Notes: generated from the sequence alone by a model not told the origin. Shown: positions 24,137 to 34,311, numbered from the stretch's first letter. The stretch is DNA of 64,000 nucleotides from CBDUEF01 sp018063485 (GCA_037045435.1 JBAOID010000013.1:1-64000), one strand, 5' to 3'. Translations and numbers: made by a program.

Positions 24137-26158
24137 TTAGTGGGCGGTAGCGGCTCCGGCACCTTTCGGCACGCGGATGGATTCCACCAGATCAACCACA
24201 TGTTGCGGCGGTGCTTTGGTGATCGACGAGACCACATAGGCCGACACAAAGTTCAGCACAGCGCCCACAGCCCCGATCGACAGCGGCGAGATGCCGAAGA
24301 AGTAGTTGGCAGCGGTGTCCGGGTAGGTATTGGTGCCCGGAACAAAGAACCAGCCCTTGTAGAGGAAGATGTAGACCGAGGTGAACACAAGGCCCACAAG
24401 CATACCCGCAATCGCGCCTTCCTTGTTGATGCGTTTGGAGAAAATCCCCATCATCAGCACCGGGAAGATCGTCGCTGCGGCCAGACCGAAGGCCAGAGCC
24501 ACCACCTGCGCGGCAAAGCCGGGCGGGTTCAGACCAAGATAGGTTGCCACCAGAATGGCAAAGCCCATGGCCACGCGCGCGGCCAACAGCTCGCCCTTTT
24601 CCGAAATGTTCGGATTGATCGAGCCTTTGATCAGGTCATGGCTGATGGCGGAAGATATCGCCAGCAAAAGACCTGCCGCCGTGGAAAGTGCCGCAGCCAA
24701 GGCACCCGCGGCAACCAAAGCCACAACCCAACCGGGCAGGCCGGCAATCTCAGGGTTCGCAAGAACCATGATATCGTTGTCCACCTTGGTCACTTCGTTG
24801 CCAACCCAGCCACGCTCGGCCATCGACTTGCCGCCGAATTTGGCCTCGCCCCAAGCCGTTGCCTGAGCGGCGGCAGCTTCGGCGGCTTTGGTTTGCAGGT
24901 CGGTAAGGGCGGCATCAGCAGCCCCATTGACCATGACAGCATCAGCAGCCATCAGATCGGCGGCTTCGGGCAGACCGGCCGCGGTGCGGGCATCAACCAA
25001 AGCCGTTTTCGCTGCGGCCGCGGCTTTGTTGGCCTCGGTCACCGCTTTGGGTTCGGAGAAATACTGGATCTTGCCATCGCCATTCAGGTCTTTCATGTCG
25101 AGCAGGCCGGTTTTTTCCCAGGTCTTGATCCAGGTAAGTCGGGGATTGCTGTCGAATTCGGTCATTGCGACTGCATCGCCGTCCAGCGCATTGCCGGTCA
25201 GCGCCGAGGGCCACATGGTCGTGGTCAGGTTCAGACGCGCCATCGAACCGACAGCCGGAGCCACGGTGTACAAAAGCGCGATGAACACCAGCGCCCAGCC
25301 AGCGGACGAGCGCGCATCCGCCACCTTGGGAACAGTGAAGAAGCGGATGATGACATGGGGCAGACCGGCGGTGCCGATCATCAGCGACATGGTGAAAAGA
25401 ACCATATCGAACATGTTTGTTGTGTTCGAAGTATAGGCCTTGAAGCCCAACTCGGTGGTCACGGCATCCAGTTTAGCCAGCATCGAGAGCGAGCCGCCAC
25501 TTGGTGCATAGCCGCCGATCAGGCCAAGCTGTGGCAGGAAAGAGCCGGTCAGCGACAGCGAGATGAAGACGGCGGGGACGGTATAGGCGATGATCAGCAC
25601 GATATACTGGGCCACCTGCGTATAGGTGATGCCTTTCATTCCACCCAAAACGGCATAGGCAAAGACGATCGCCGCGCCGATGTAGAGGCCGGTGTCGGTG
25701 GACACTTCCAAAAAGCGCGAGAAGGTCACGCCAACGCCGCGCATCTGGCCGATCACATAGGTCACCGAGATCACGATCAGGCAGACCACGGCAACAAGAC
25801 GCGCACCGCCGGAATAGAACCGGTCACCAATGAATTCGGGCACAGTGAACTTGCCGAATTTGCGCAGATAGGGCGCAAGCAGCAGGGCCAGCAGGACATA
25901 GCCACCGGTCCAACCCATCAGGTAGGCCGATTGCTGATAGCCACCCGCTGTCGACATGGCGATGATGCCCGCCATCGAAATGAACGAGGCCGCCGACATC
26001 CAGTCTGCGCCCGTCGCCATGCCGTTGAGCACAGGGTGTACGCCCCGGCCTGCGGCATAGAACTCGGCCGTTGAACCCGCACGGGCCCAAATGGCGATCC
26101 CGATGTAGATGGCAAAGGTAAAGCCAACCACAATCAGGTTTAGGGTAAATTGATCCAT
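24137..26158 (-). CDS. sodium:solute symporter, acetate-permease type (VC_2705 subfamily), large subunit
   Basis: The 673-residue inner-membrane protein of the SSS family has GRGVHPVLNGMATGADWMSAASF near the N-terminus and GGYVLLALLLAPYLRKFGKFTVPEFIGDRF, both typical of acetate/monocarboxylate permeases. Between about residues 300 and 430 it has a long hydrophilic insert. This contains an EF-hand-like loop (DLNGDGKIQYF) and an Ala-rich helical stretch, unlike short SSS members. It pairs with the DUF4212 protein 15 bases upstream and lies below acs, which supports acetate or a similar carboxylate as substrate. Confidence 0.87.
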   Translation of the reverse strand: MDQFTLNLIVVGFTFAIYIGIAIWARAGSTAEFYAAGRGVHPVLNGMATGADWMSAASFISMAGIIAMSTAGGYQQSAYLMGWTGGYVLLALLLAPYLRKFGKFTVPEFIGDRFYSGGARLVAVVCLIVISVTYVIGQMRGVGVTFSRFLEVSTDTGLYIGAAIVFAYAVLGGMKGITYTQVAQYIVLIIAYTVPAVFISLSLTGSFLPQLGLIGGYAPSGGSLSMLAKLDAVTTELGFKAYTSNTTNMFDMVLFTMSLMIGTAGLPHVIIRFFTVPKVADARSSAGWALVFIALLYTVAPAVGSMARLNLTTTMWPSALTGNALDGDAVAMTEFDSNPRLTWIKTWEKTGLLDMKDLNGDGKIQYFSEPKAVTEANKAAAAAKTALVDARTAAGLPEAADLMAADAVMVNGAADAALTDLQTKAAEAAAAQATAWGEAKFGGKSMAERGWVGNEVTKVDNDIMVLANPEIAGLPGWVVALVAAGALAAALSTAAGLLLAISSAISHDLIKGSINPNISEKGELLAARVAMGFAILVATYLGLNPPGFAAQVVALAFGLAAATIFPVLMMGIFSKRINKEGAIAGMLVGLVFTSVYIFLYKGWFFVPGTNTYPDTAANYFFGISPLSIGAVGAVLNFVSAYVVSSITKAPPQHVVDLVESIRVPKGAGAATAH

Positions 26159-26173
26159 TATCCTGTCGCTCCC

Positions 26174-26431
26174 TTACTCTTCCACGCCGAATTCTTTGTC
26201 GAGTTTGTTCATCCGCCAAGCGTAGACGAAGATCAAAACCAAGAAGACGTAGATCGACCCGTTCTGGGCCATCCAGAAGCCAAGATCGGCCCCCCCGATA
26301 TGTATGCCCGACAGGGCAGGACGAAGAATGATGCCCATTCCGAACGAGCAAAAAAACCAGATCGCCAGTGAAATCAGGATGATCCGGATGTTTGCTGCCC
26401 AATAGGCGTTGGACGATGTTCTGTCCGCCAT
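26174..26431 (-). CDS. DUF4212 symporter small subunit
   Basis: The 85-residue protein has two membrane segments (about 15-35 and 52-72), YWAANIRIILISLAIWF in the first, and ends in YAWRMNKLDKEFGVEE. DUF4212 proteins are always found just before VC_2705-type sodium:solute symporters and are taken as their small subunit. Spacing (15 bases) and order fit this exactly. Confidence 0.9.
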   Translation of the reverse strand: MADRTSSNAYWAANIRIILISLAIWFFCSFGMGIILRPALSGIHIGGADLGFWMAQNGSIYVFLVLIFVYAWRMNKLDKEFGVEE

Positions 26432-26464
26432 GTGTTGCTACTCCCTATTGTGTTTCCCTTCCCC

Positions 26465-26489
26465 TGTGCCCCATTCTGTGGGGGGCACA
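26465..26489 (-). other. hairpin between adk and the symporter genes
   Basis: TGTGCCCC (26465-26472) pairs with GGGGCACA (26482-26489) over a 9-base loop. No T-run follows on the minus strand. It could attenuate or stabilise the mRNA between adk and DUF4212. Confidence 0.35.
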
Positions 26490-26498
26490 AAGCCGTCT

Positions 26499-27170
26499 TC
26501 AGTCCGCTGATACCCCGCCAACCAAGGTGCCAAGATGTGAGCGGATGTCTGCAATGTCACCCATCGCATTCACGCGTTCCAGAACCCCTTTGCCATCGTA
26601 ATAGGTGATCAGCGGAGCCGTTTGGGCGTGATAGGCGGTCAACCTGTCACGCACCGTTTCGGCGTTGTCGTCGGCCCGACGTTTGAACTCGGTGCCGCCG
26701 CATTTGTCGCAAACGCCAGCCTTTGCCGGGCGCTTGAATTCGTCATGATAGCCTTCGCCGCATGTGGCGCAGGTGCTGCGGCCCGAAATCCGGCCCACCA
26801 TCGCCGCGTCATCTGCCTCAAGGCTGATGGCTGCGGTAATCCTTTGGTTTGAGGCCGCAAGCAGCGTGTCCAGCGCCGCTGCCTGTCCCGCCGTGCGGGG
26901 AAAGCCGTCAAGGATGATGCCGCGCGCCACATCGGGCGCGCTCAGGCGGTCTTGCAGGACGGCCAGGACGATATCGTCCGAAACCAACCCGCCGGCGTCC
27001 ATCACTGCCTTGGCACGTTTGCCTGCCTCAGACCCCGAGGCAACGGCGGCGCGCAACAGATCTCCGGTCGAGAGCTGGATCAGACCGAAATCCTCTTCCA
27101 ACATCCGCGCCTGGGTGCCTTTGCCTGCCCCCGGAGGGCCCAACAGGATGAAAACCGGCGGGCTTGCCAT
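26499..27170 (-). CDS. adk: adenylate kinase with zinc-type lid, acs-linked
   Basis: The enzyme catalyses ATP + AMP = 2 ADP. The 223-residue protein has the P-loop GPPGAGKG (11-18), the AMP-binding STGDLLRAAV, GIILDGFPRTAGQ and a long-form LID with four Cys (CATCGEGY and CDKCGG), which normally hold zinc. It starts four bases after the stop of acs. Acetyl-CoA synthetase produces AMP, so this placement gives direct AMP recycling. Most alphaproteobacteria carry adk in the ribosomal protein cluster, so this may be a second copy; the window cannot show that. Confidence 0.93.
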   Translation of the reverse strand: MASPPVFILLGPPGAGKGTQARMLEEDFGLIQLSTGDLLRAAVASGSEAGKRAKAVMDAGGLVSDDIVLAVLQDRLSAPDVARGIILDGFPRTAGQAAALDTLLAASNQRITAAISLEADDAAMVGRISGRSTCATCGEGYHDEFKRPAKAGVCDKCGGTEFKRRADDNAETVRDRLTAYHAQTAPLITYYDGKGVLERVNAMGDIADIRSHLGTLVGGVSAD

Positions 27171-27173
27171 GGC

Positions 27174-29130
27174 TTAAGCCTTGTTCATGCGGTTTGCGAT
27201 CAGATCTTCGACCACCGACGGATCGGCCAGGGTCGAGATGTCGCCCAGAGCGCCGTAATCATTCTCGGCAATCTTGCGCAGGATCCGGCGCATGATCTTG
27301 CCCGAACGGGTTTTCGGCAGGCCGGGTGCCCATTGGATCAGATCGGGCTTGGCAATCGGGCCGATTTCGTTGCGCACCCAGGCCTCAAGCTCTTTGCGCA
27401 GCTCCGGCGTCGGTTCTACCCCGTTCATCAAGGTGACATAGGCGTAGATGCCCTGGCCCTTGATGTCATGTGGATAACCAACCACTGCCGCCTCGGCCAC
27501 CTTGGGATGGGCGACCAGCGCGGATTTCGACCTCGGCGGTGCCCATGCGGTGACCCGAGACGTTGATCACGTCATCGACGCGGCCGGTGATCCAGTAATA
27601 GCCATCCTTGTCGCGCCGACAGCCATCGCCGGTAAAGTAATATCCCGGATATTGGGCGAAATAGGCCTCTTCAAAGCGATCGTGATCGCCCCAAAGCGTG
27701 CGCATTTGCCCCGGCCAACTGTCAGCAATGCACAACACACCATCGGCTTCGACGGCTTCTTGCACATGGGCGTTTGTGGGATCGAGAATGACTGGCTGCA
27801 CGCCAAAGAATGGCAAGGTGGCAGAGCCGGGTTTCTGCGCAATGGCACCGGGCAGCGGGGTGATCATATGGCCGCCGGTTTCGGTCTGCCAGAAGGTATC
27901 AACGATCGGGCATTTGCCCTTGCCGACATGCTCGTTATACCAGTTCCACGCCTCGGGGTTGATCGGCTCGCCCACCGAGCCCAGCAGTTTCAGGCTGGAC
28001 AGGTCATGCTTGGCGGGCCATTCCGGGCCCATGCCCATCAGGCTGCGGATCGCGGTTGGGGCGGTGTAGAATTGCGTCACCTTGTGTTTGGCGCAAACCT
28101 CCCAGAAGCGGCCGGCATCGGGGAAAGTCGGCACGCCTTCGAACATGATCGTGGTCGCGCCATTGGCCAGCGGGCCATAGATGATATAGCTGTGCCCGGT
28201 GACCCAACCCACATCGGCGGTGCACCAGAATACATCGCCGTCATGGTAATCAAAGGTCATCTGATGCGTCATTGCGGCGAAAACCAGATAGCCGCCCGAA
28301 GTATGCACAACCCCCTTCGGCTTGCCGGTAGAGCCAGAGGTGTAAAGGATGAACAGCGGAGCCTCGGCCTCCATCTCGACATAGGCACAATAGGGTTTGG
28401 CGGCGGCCATCTCGGCCTTGACGTCGAAATCCCGGCCTTCGGTCCATTGGGTTTGATCGCCGGTGTGTTTGACCACAAGGCATTTCACCCGGTCATCGCA
28501 ATGCAGCAGCGCCTGATCGGTGTTGGATTTGAGTGCGGTTTTCTTGCCGCCGCGCGGAGCATAATCGGCAGTGATCACCACCTTGGCCTCGGAATCATTG
28601 ATCCGGTTGGCCAAGGCATCAGGCGAGAAACCTGCGAATACGATGGAATGGATCGCGCCGATGCGGGCGCAGGCCAGCATCGCATAGGCGGCCTCGGGGA
28701 TCATTGGCAGATAGATCACCACGCGGTCGCCTTTGGTGACACCGTGCGCCTTCAGCACATTGGCCATGCGCGAGGTTTGCTCCAGCAATTGGGCATAGGT
28801 GATGTGCAGGGTCGGGTTTTTCGGATCATCAGGTTCCCAGATGATCGCGGTCTGGGTGGCGCGGTCGACCATATGACGATCAATGCAATTGGCCGAGACA
28901 TTTAATGTGCCGTCCTCATACCATTTGATCGACACTTCACCGCGCTTGAATGTGGTGTTCTTAACCCTGCCGTAGTCCTTGATCCAATCCAGCCGCTGGC
29001 CATGTTCACGCCAGAAGCCATCTGGATCGGTGATGGATTGCGCATACATCTTGGCATAGCCTTCAGCGTTCACATGCGCAGAAGCTACAAAGTCCTTGGA
29101 GGCCGGGTAGGTTGTGATTTGGTCAGACAA
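27174..29130 (-). CDS. acs: acetyl-CoA synthetase, one apparent frameshift
   Basis: Acs makes acetyl-CoA from acetate, ATP and CoA. The large part has the AMP-binding motif FILYTSGSTGKPKGVVHTSG, the core YFTGDGCRRDKDGYYWITGR and VDDVINVSGHRMGTAEVE. The C-terminal domain, with the acetylation motif LPKTRSGKIMRRIL, lies in the next frame. The break is near 27530, where one extra base separates GTAEVE from SALVAHPKVAEAAV. Corrected length is about 652 residues, normal for Acs. The likely start is TTG 29130 (LSDQITTYPAS), with GGGGAGAG just upstream; no ATG is better placed. It heads the acetate operon. Confidence 0.93.
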
Positions 29131-29483
29131 GATGCTCTCTCCCCAGAGGTGTCGCCGGGCCGTGGCGTCAGAAGCCGGCACAGGCGGGTGCCTTGAATCT
29201 GCCGCTATTGTAACTCAATTGTCAAAGAAATTGTAACTCTTTTTAGAATATGATTTTTATTGTAAACCAATTGACAAGACTTGACGTCAAATCTGTAAAG
29301 TAACGGAAAAGTTGTAATGATATGACGAAATCGTGATCCAAAGCTTGCGCCGTTTGATTCAATTCAAGGTTGCGGAAATGGTAAGGATCGGGATGAACAA
29401 TCCGCCCGGCCAGGAGCCAGGATCGCCAAGGCGTTGTAAATCCGCCGCAATTTCGAGGCTGATTCGTCAATTTGATTGCGGTA
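29131..29483. other. intergenic region upstream of acs
   Basis: This AT-rich stretch lies between acs and the 3' end of the SulP gene, both on the minus strand. It should hold the acs promoter. It contains the repeated motifs described at 29207-29239 and two similar words CAATTGTCAA (29216 on) and CAATTGACAA (29267 on). An 84-codon minus-strand frame here has no recognisable family and I do not call it. Confidence 0.5.
29207..29239 (-). promoter_or_regulatory. direct repeat ATTGTAACTC x2 upstream of acs
   Basis: ATTGTAACTC occurs at 29207-29216 and again at 29230-29239, 23 bases apart, close to two helical turns. It lies 77-109 bases before the TTG start of acs. A further GTTGTAATGA is found near 29311. 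Such spacing suggests a dimeric or cooperative regulator site; the protein is unknown. Confidence 0.4.
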
Positions 29484-31138
29484 TCAGGCGCGCGCACGGG
29501 GGAGCGAGGGCAGGGCCTTTTCCACGGCGGCCAGATCGCGCAGGAAACGGGTTGCAGGCTCCTTTACGCCTGCGGCTTGCAGGGCGCGGCGTACCTCTGG
29601 GCGCGCTCCTGTCAGCAGCAGGGTGCCGCCCTTGCGCGCGGTTTTGCGCGCCAGAAGTTCAAAGGCGCGCGCACCTGAGCTGTCGATATAGGGCACAGCC
29701 GTCAGATCCACCACAAAGGCGCGCGGCTGTTCGGCGATCTGGTCCATGACCGCACCCAGCCGTGCCGCTGCGCCAAAGAAATAGGCGCCATGCAGGTAAT
29801 AGATCAGGCAATCCTCGGGCAGATCGTGAACCTCTGGCCGGGTGGTCGACGCCTCCACAATCGCCGTATCGGACATGCTGTGAATGAACACGAGTCCCGC
29901 CAGCGCAAATCCCACCACGATCCCCGAGGTCAGATCTCGAAACACCACCAGACCGAAAGTCACCAGCAAAACGACCGCATCGGCGCGCGAATGGCGCAAT
30001 AGCTGCCAGATTTCCTCTTTCTCGACCATGTTCCACGCCACCACGGCCAGAATCCCCGCCAAGGCGGCCAGAGGGATGTAACCCGCCAAAGGGGCCGCAA
30101 TCAGCATGAAGGCCAGCACGAACAGCGCATGCAGCATGCCCGACACTGGGCCATGCGATCCGGCGCGCACATTGGTTGCGGTGCGCGCGATGGTGCCGGT
30201 CACGCAGATACCGCCAAACAGGGCCGATCCGATATTGGCTGCGCCCTGCGCCATCAACTCCATGTTGGGCCGATGCCTGCGCCCCGACATGCCATCGGCA
30301 ACCACCGCTGACAGCAATAATTCAATCGCCCCGAGCAGGGTGAAGCTGAAAGCCCAAGGCAAGGCTGCCCAGATCAGGGTGAGCGACATTTCGGGCAGGG
30401 CAGGGGCGGGGGGCAGGCGCGGCAGGGCTCCGAACTTTGACGCGATGGTCTCGACCGGCAGGTGAAACAGCACCGCAATGACCGAGGCCAACGCCACTGC
30501 GATCAACAGATTGGGCAGGCGCGGCCAGAACCGTCGGACCCCGACGATCAGCGCAATGGTGACAGCGGCGACGGCCAGCGCCGCCGTGGAAATGCTGCCT
30601 CTTGCGGCCGAAAGTGCTTCGATCTTGGCGATGAACTCACCGGGTTCCGCACCGGTCAGGCTTAACCCGAACAGGTCTTTCAACTGGCTGGCCAAGAATG
30701 ATCACGGCGATTCCGCCGGTAAAGCCCAGCGTTACCGGATAAGGAATAAAGCGCACATAGGTTCCCGCGCGAAACAGCGCCAGCAAGATCATCATCACCC
30801 CCGAAAGCAGCGTGGCCAGGACCAGCCCCGGCCACCCCGATCTGCATCACGCAGGCTGCGACCAGCACGATGAAAGCCCCCGCCGGCCCGCCAATCTGAA
30901 ACCGTGACCCGCCCAAGGCTGACACCAGAAAGCCACCGATGATGGTGGTGTAAAGCCCGCGTTCCGGCCCCACCCCGCTGGCAATCGCAATTGCCATCGA
31001 CAGCGGCAGCGCCACGATGGCAACGGTCAACCCCGCCAGCGCATCGGCGCGCAGATCGTGCCAGCGATAGCCTTCGCGCAGTATCGTGATCAGCTTTGGC
31101 AGGAATTCATGGGTATTTGCGGGGGGGTGCGCGGTCAT
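29484..31138 (-). CDS. SulP-family anion transporter with STAS domain, two apparent frameshifts
   Basis: The N-terminal part (YRWHDLRADALAGLTVAIVALPLSMA, GLYTTIIGGFLVSALGGSRFQIGGPAGAF) and the C-terminal part, ending in a STAS domain (VVDLTAVPYIDSSGARAFELL), are in different frames. One extra C in CCCC at 30835-30838 and one extra base near 30692 explain both breaks. Between them the expected GWPGLVLATLLSGVMM and FIPYPVTLGFTGG continue. The corrected length of about 550 residues is normal for SulP. It is an inner-membrane sulfate, bicarbonate or dicarboxylate transporter; the substrate is not evident. Confidence 0.85.
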
Positions 31139-31208
31139 GCTAAAGGATGCCTATGGTTTTTCTTACTCAACGCCCGGCCATGATCCCTGTCAACCAAAGG
31201 CTTTGCAG

Positions 31209-31685
31209 ATGACCAACCGCCCCGATCCCGTGCAGGCCGCAGATGCCGAAGCAATTGGCGTTATGCGCGCATTGATGCGCGATGCGCGGTCAGCGGCGTT
31301 GGCCTGGAGCGATCCGGTGGATGGCACTCCGGGCATCAGCCGGATCGCCTTTGGTTTGGTGAATGGTGTCCCGATGACGCTGATTTCGGCGCTGGCCCCG
31401 CATTTTGCCGCCCTGCGCAAAGCGCCGGTTTGTGCGGTGATGCTGGGCGAGGTCGGGGCCAAGGGCGATCCACTGACCCACCCGCGCCTGATGCTGCGGG
31501 CGCGGGCCGAGTTTGTGGCGGATCGGGCATCTTGCCGCAGGGAGTGGCTTGAGGGCCACCCGAAGGCGGCCCTGTATGTTGACTTCGCTGATTTCGCCTT
31601 TGTGCGCCTGTATCCGGAATCCGGGCTTTTGAACGCCGGTTTTGCCCGAGCCTATCGGTTGACGCCCGAAGATATGAAATCTTAA
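31209..31685 (+). CDS. HugZ-like pyridoxamine-phosphate-oxidase-fold protein
   Basis: The 158-residue protein has the split-barrel flavin-binding family features ALMRDARSAALAWSDPVDGTPGISRIAF, SALAPHFAALRKAPVCAVML and HPRLMLRARAEF, ending in a conserved FADFAFVRLYPESGLLNAGFARAY. These proteins bind FMN or heme; the HugZ branch is linked to heme handling, and the short form lacks the DUF2470 domain. ATG 31209 follows GCTTTGCAG. The gene overlaps the end of the convergent beta-helix gene by four bases. Confidence 0.82.
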   Translation: MTNRPDPVQAADAEAIGVMRALMRDARSAALAWSDPVDGTPGISRIAFGLVNGVPMTLISALAPHFAALRKAPVCAVMLGEVGAKGDPLTHPRLMLRARAEFVADRASCRREWLEGHPKAALYVDFADFAFVRLYPESGLLNAGFARAYRLTPEDMKS

Positions 31686-33970
31686 AGCGGGTTGTCACAA
31701 CGTATTGTTGCGAGCACCCGGCCCTTTACGGCGGAGGGCCATTTCAGCGCCACTTTGCTTTGCCCGGTGCCCTGTTCTGTCAAGACATAGGGCGAAACCC
31801 ATTGGGTGACGTTGCTCGCGTTGGAGATCGGCCCCTCGGCCACCACGCTGGTGACGTTGCGCGCCCGCGCGCCAAAAGGCAGATAGGCCGATCCGTCCAC
31901 GGTCCAGGTGTCGGCGGCGGTGTTTTGCACATGTTCGATCAACAGCGGGCTTTGGGTGATCTGGGAAACGCCGTTGAAGGTATTGCCATCAAAGACCACA
32001 GAGCGAAAACTGTTGAAGGCCAGTGTCGCATGGGTGGTGTCGATGGTTTCGATCCGGTCAATGGCACCCTGAGCTGTGCGAAACACATTGTTGCTGACGG
32101 TCAGACCGGCCAGAGTGTGGCCGGTGCCGCGCGGAGTGATCACGATAAAGCGAAACCACGCCGCCGCCGCCAGAGCAAAAAACACATTGCCGGTCATCGT
32201 CATGCCGCCAAACGAGTATTCCGACGCATAATCAGGGGTGTCATCGTGCTCATTGGAAAATTCGATGAAACAGGTGTCGATGTAATTTCCGGTCAGAAAG
32301 CACTTTGGATTCAGCGAGGTAAAGACCAACCCGGCACTGGGCACGGCGTTTGCGGTATCGTCTCCCTGAAAGAAGTGATTTCCCAGAATGATATGCCCGG
32401 TGCCGGCAATCACGCCAAAAGTGCCAAAGCGCGCGGCGCGGTTGTTGCGGATCTTTGCATCATTGGCATTGATGTTGAAGGCAACCGACCTGCGCGCCTG
32501 TGCCGCGAGCCCCATTTCCGAGGAAATGAACTGGCAGCGATCAATGTGCAGATCCTGACAGCCACGTCCGCTTGAGGTGATGGCGCGATCCTTGGGCCGG
32601 TTGATGGTGCAATCGGCAATTCGGAAATTCGAGCCTTCTGACGCCAGATTGATACTGCTGGCGTTGGCACCGCAAAGGAATTCCACATCGGAGATCTCAA
32701 AGCGGGACAGATCCGCAAAGCCTGAAAAATCCAGCATGTATTGATAGCGATCAAAGGTGAAGGTGCGGGTGCCCGCCGCCGCCCAAAGCTGCTGGCTCAG
32801 CTCCAGAGTATTCGTGGCAATATTTCGCGCGCGCACATAAATCTCACGGCCCACACCCGTGCCCGTGACGCGCGCGCCCACGGGGATGCTGGCGATATTG
32901 GCAACGCCGGTCAGTTTGGCCGGGTCGGCGGTGGAATAGGTCGCGGTGGCGCTGACCGTCTGGGTATTCCAAGCGGTTCCAGGGGTGACCGAGAGCTGAC
33001 CATGATTGAGGGTGCGACGCTGGTTGAAGCTGGTCAATCCTGCAAGGGCAGCCACGTCGATAGGTTCAGACAATTCCACCCGCCGACCGTTCAGATCAAG
33101 GGCAACGTGATCGGTGAAGTAAAACAGCGCCTGAAGCGCTTTTTTGAAGCCTGCCAATTCGCCGCCAAAGGCTGCCGTGTAGGTATCAAGGTTGAAATTG
33201 CGCGTGCAACTTAGCCGCATCTGGGCTGGCATGGTGATGCTGCCCTGAAATTCAACCGGATTTTCAAAGGTCAGATGGCTGGCGATGTAATAATTTCCCG
33301 GCGAGACCACCACGGTCTTGCCCAAGGCAGCCGTGTCGGCGGCATCAAAAGCGGCGCGGTCATCGGTCACGCCGTCGCCCTTGGCACCATAGTCGCGCAC
33401 ATCCACCCAGTCGAACATCTCGGAGTGAAAGATGTCGGTGACGTCCTCGATCAGCACATCGTCAATGCGAATCACGCCGCCATTCGCCCCGGTAAGGTCC
33501 AACCCGAAATGCCCCATCACGGGCGCGGTTCCCCAAACCATGTCCACGCCCTGCCGGTTGCCCGAGCCGATGATCGCCTGCACTGTCACTACCGTGCCGT
33601 ATGCCGTCAGCGCCACGCTTGGCCCGACCTGCACCGCCGCCGTCACATTGGCTCCGCCCGAACTGCCCGCCCAACCGGCGATGCGCGCCGAGGGCAGATT
33701 GCCGCTCATCATTTTCAGGCGCACTGTGACCCGAAGATAAAGCCCCGGTTGAAACGGGATGGATTGGAAACAGCGCAGCTTTTGCATGGTCTGGGTCTTT
33801 TGCACCTCAAGACAGCCGCCGAAATCCTGATCGGCGGGCACATAGGCCGCATTGGGCTGACCCGCATAAGAGCCTTGCCCTGTCAGCCCATCTTCGCGCG
33901 ACCACAGGTTCAGACCCGCCGAAAACGGCGGCGGCATCAGGACCAGCCCTTGGGTTATCGCCTTGTTCAT
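31682..33970 (-). CDS. right-handed beta-helix (pectate-lyase-3/GH28-like) protein
   Basis: The 762-residue protein has an N-terminal carbohydrate-binding-like region (about 1-190) and the pectate-lyase-3 signature VRDYGAKGDGVTDDRAAFDAA (about 191-211). Long beta-helix repeats follow, rich in Asn and Gly (MTMTGNVFF, LTVSNNVFR, VVFDGNTFNG). No signal peptide is visible. Family members include phage tail-spike enzymes and polysaccharide lyases or epimerases. It is divergent from the capD-yjbH-yjbF block, so trimming or modifying that exopolysaccharide is a plausible role, inferred only from position. Confidence 0.78.
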   Translation of the reverse strand: MNKAITQGLVLMPPPFSAGLNLWSREDGLTGQGSYAGQPNAAYVPADQDFGGCLEVQKTQTMQKLRCFQSIPFQPGLYLRVTVRLKMMSGNLPSARIAGWAGSSGGANVTAAVQVGPSVALTAYGTVVTVQAIIGSGNRQGVDMVWGTAPVMGHFGLDLTGANGGVIRIDDVLIEDVTDIFHSEMFDWVDVRDYGAKGDGVTDDRAAFDAADTAALGKTVVVSPGNYYIASHLTFENPVEFQGSITMPAQMRLSCTRNFNLDTYTAAFGGELAGFKKALQALFYFTDHVALDLNGRRVELSEPIDVAALAGLTSFNQRRTLNHGQLSVTPGTAWNTQTVSATATYSTADPAKLTGVANIASIPVGARVTGTGVGREIYVRARNIATNTLELSQQLWAAAGTRTFTFDRYQYMLDFSGFADLSRFEISDVEFLCGANASSINLASEGSNFRIADCTINRPKDRAITSSGRGCQDLHIDRCQFISSEMGLAAQARRSVAFNINANDAKIRNNRAARFGTFGVIAGTGHIILGNHFFQGDDTANAVPSAGLVFTSLNPKCFLTGNYIDTCFIEFSNEHDDTPDYASEYSFGGMTMTGNVFFALAAAAWFRFIVITPRGTGHTLAGLTVSNNVFRTAQGAIDRIETIDTTHATLAFNSFRSVVFDGNTFNGVSQITQSPLLIEHVQNTAADTWTVDGSAYLPFGARARNVTSVVAEGPISNASNVTQWVSPYVLTEQGTGQSKVALKWPSAVKGRVLATIRCDNPL

Positions 33971-34311
33971 CTGTCACCTCGTTTTGATCCACGAAATCGC
34001 GACTTGCCGCAGCCAAAGGCGCAATCGTCTCGACGGCAGAGGTTTAATCCGCAAGATTTAACGCGGTGACAGGATGGCGCGCGCAGGTGTCAACGAAATT
34101 GCAACGATCCGGCCCAGAAGAACAGGTTGCTGCGGCCATTGGGCGGAAACCCGCGCCCTGCGATCAAGGCTCCGGTTTGTGGGATTTCATGCTGTTGCGC
34201 TAGATGTTATGTGGTAATATAAGCATCTGTATATGGGTGACGCTTGAGATTAATTTTTCTGACCGGGCTTTTTCGCGGAATGCTGCAGTTTTTGCGGTAG
34301 GGGTAAATAAA

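Noticed and set aside
24116..26074. 652-codon plus-strand frame opposite the symporter
   Set aside because: It is a mirror of the GC-rich symporter gene, rich in His, Arg and Gly with no domain; the minus-strand gene is clearly real.
27502..28905. 467-codon plus-strand frame opposite acs
   Set aside because: Antisense shadow of acs created by high third-position GC.
29243..29497. 84-codon minus-strand frame upstream of acs
   Set aside because: It covers the acs promoter region, has no family signature and overlaps the end of the SulP gene.
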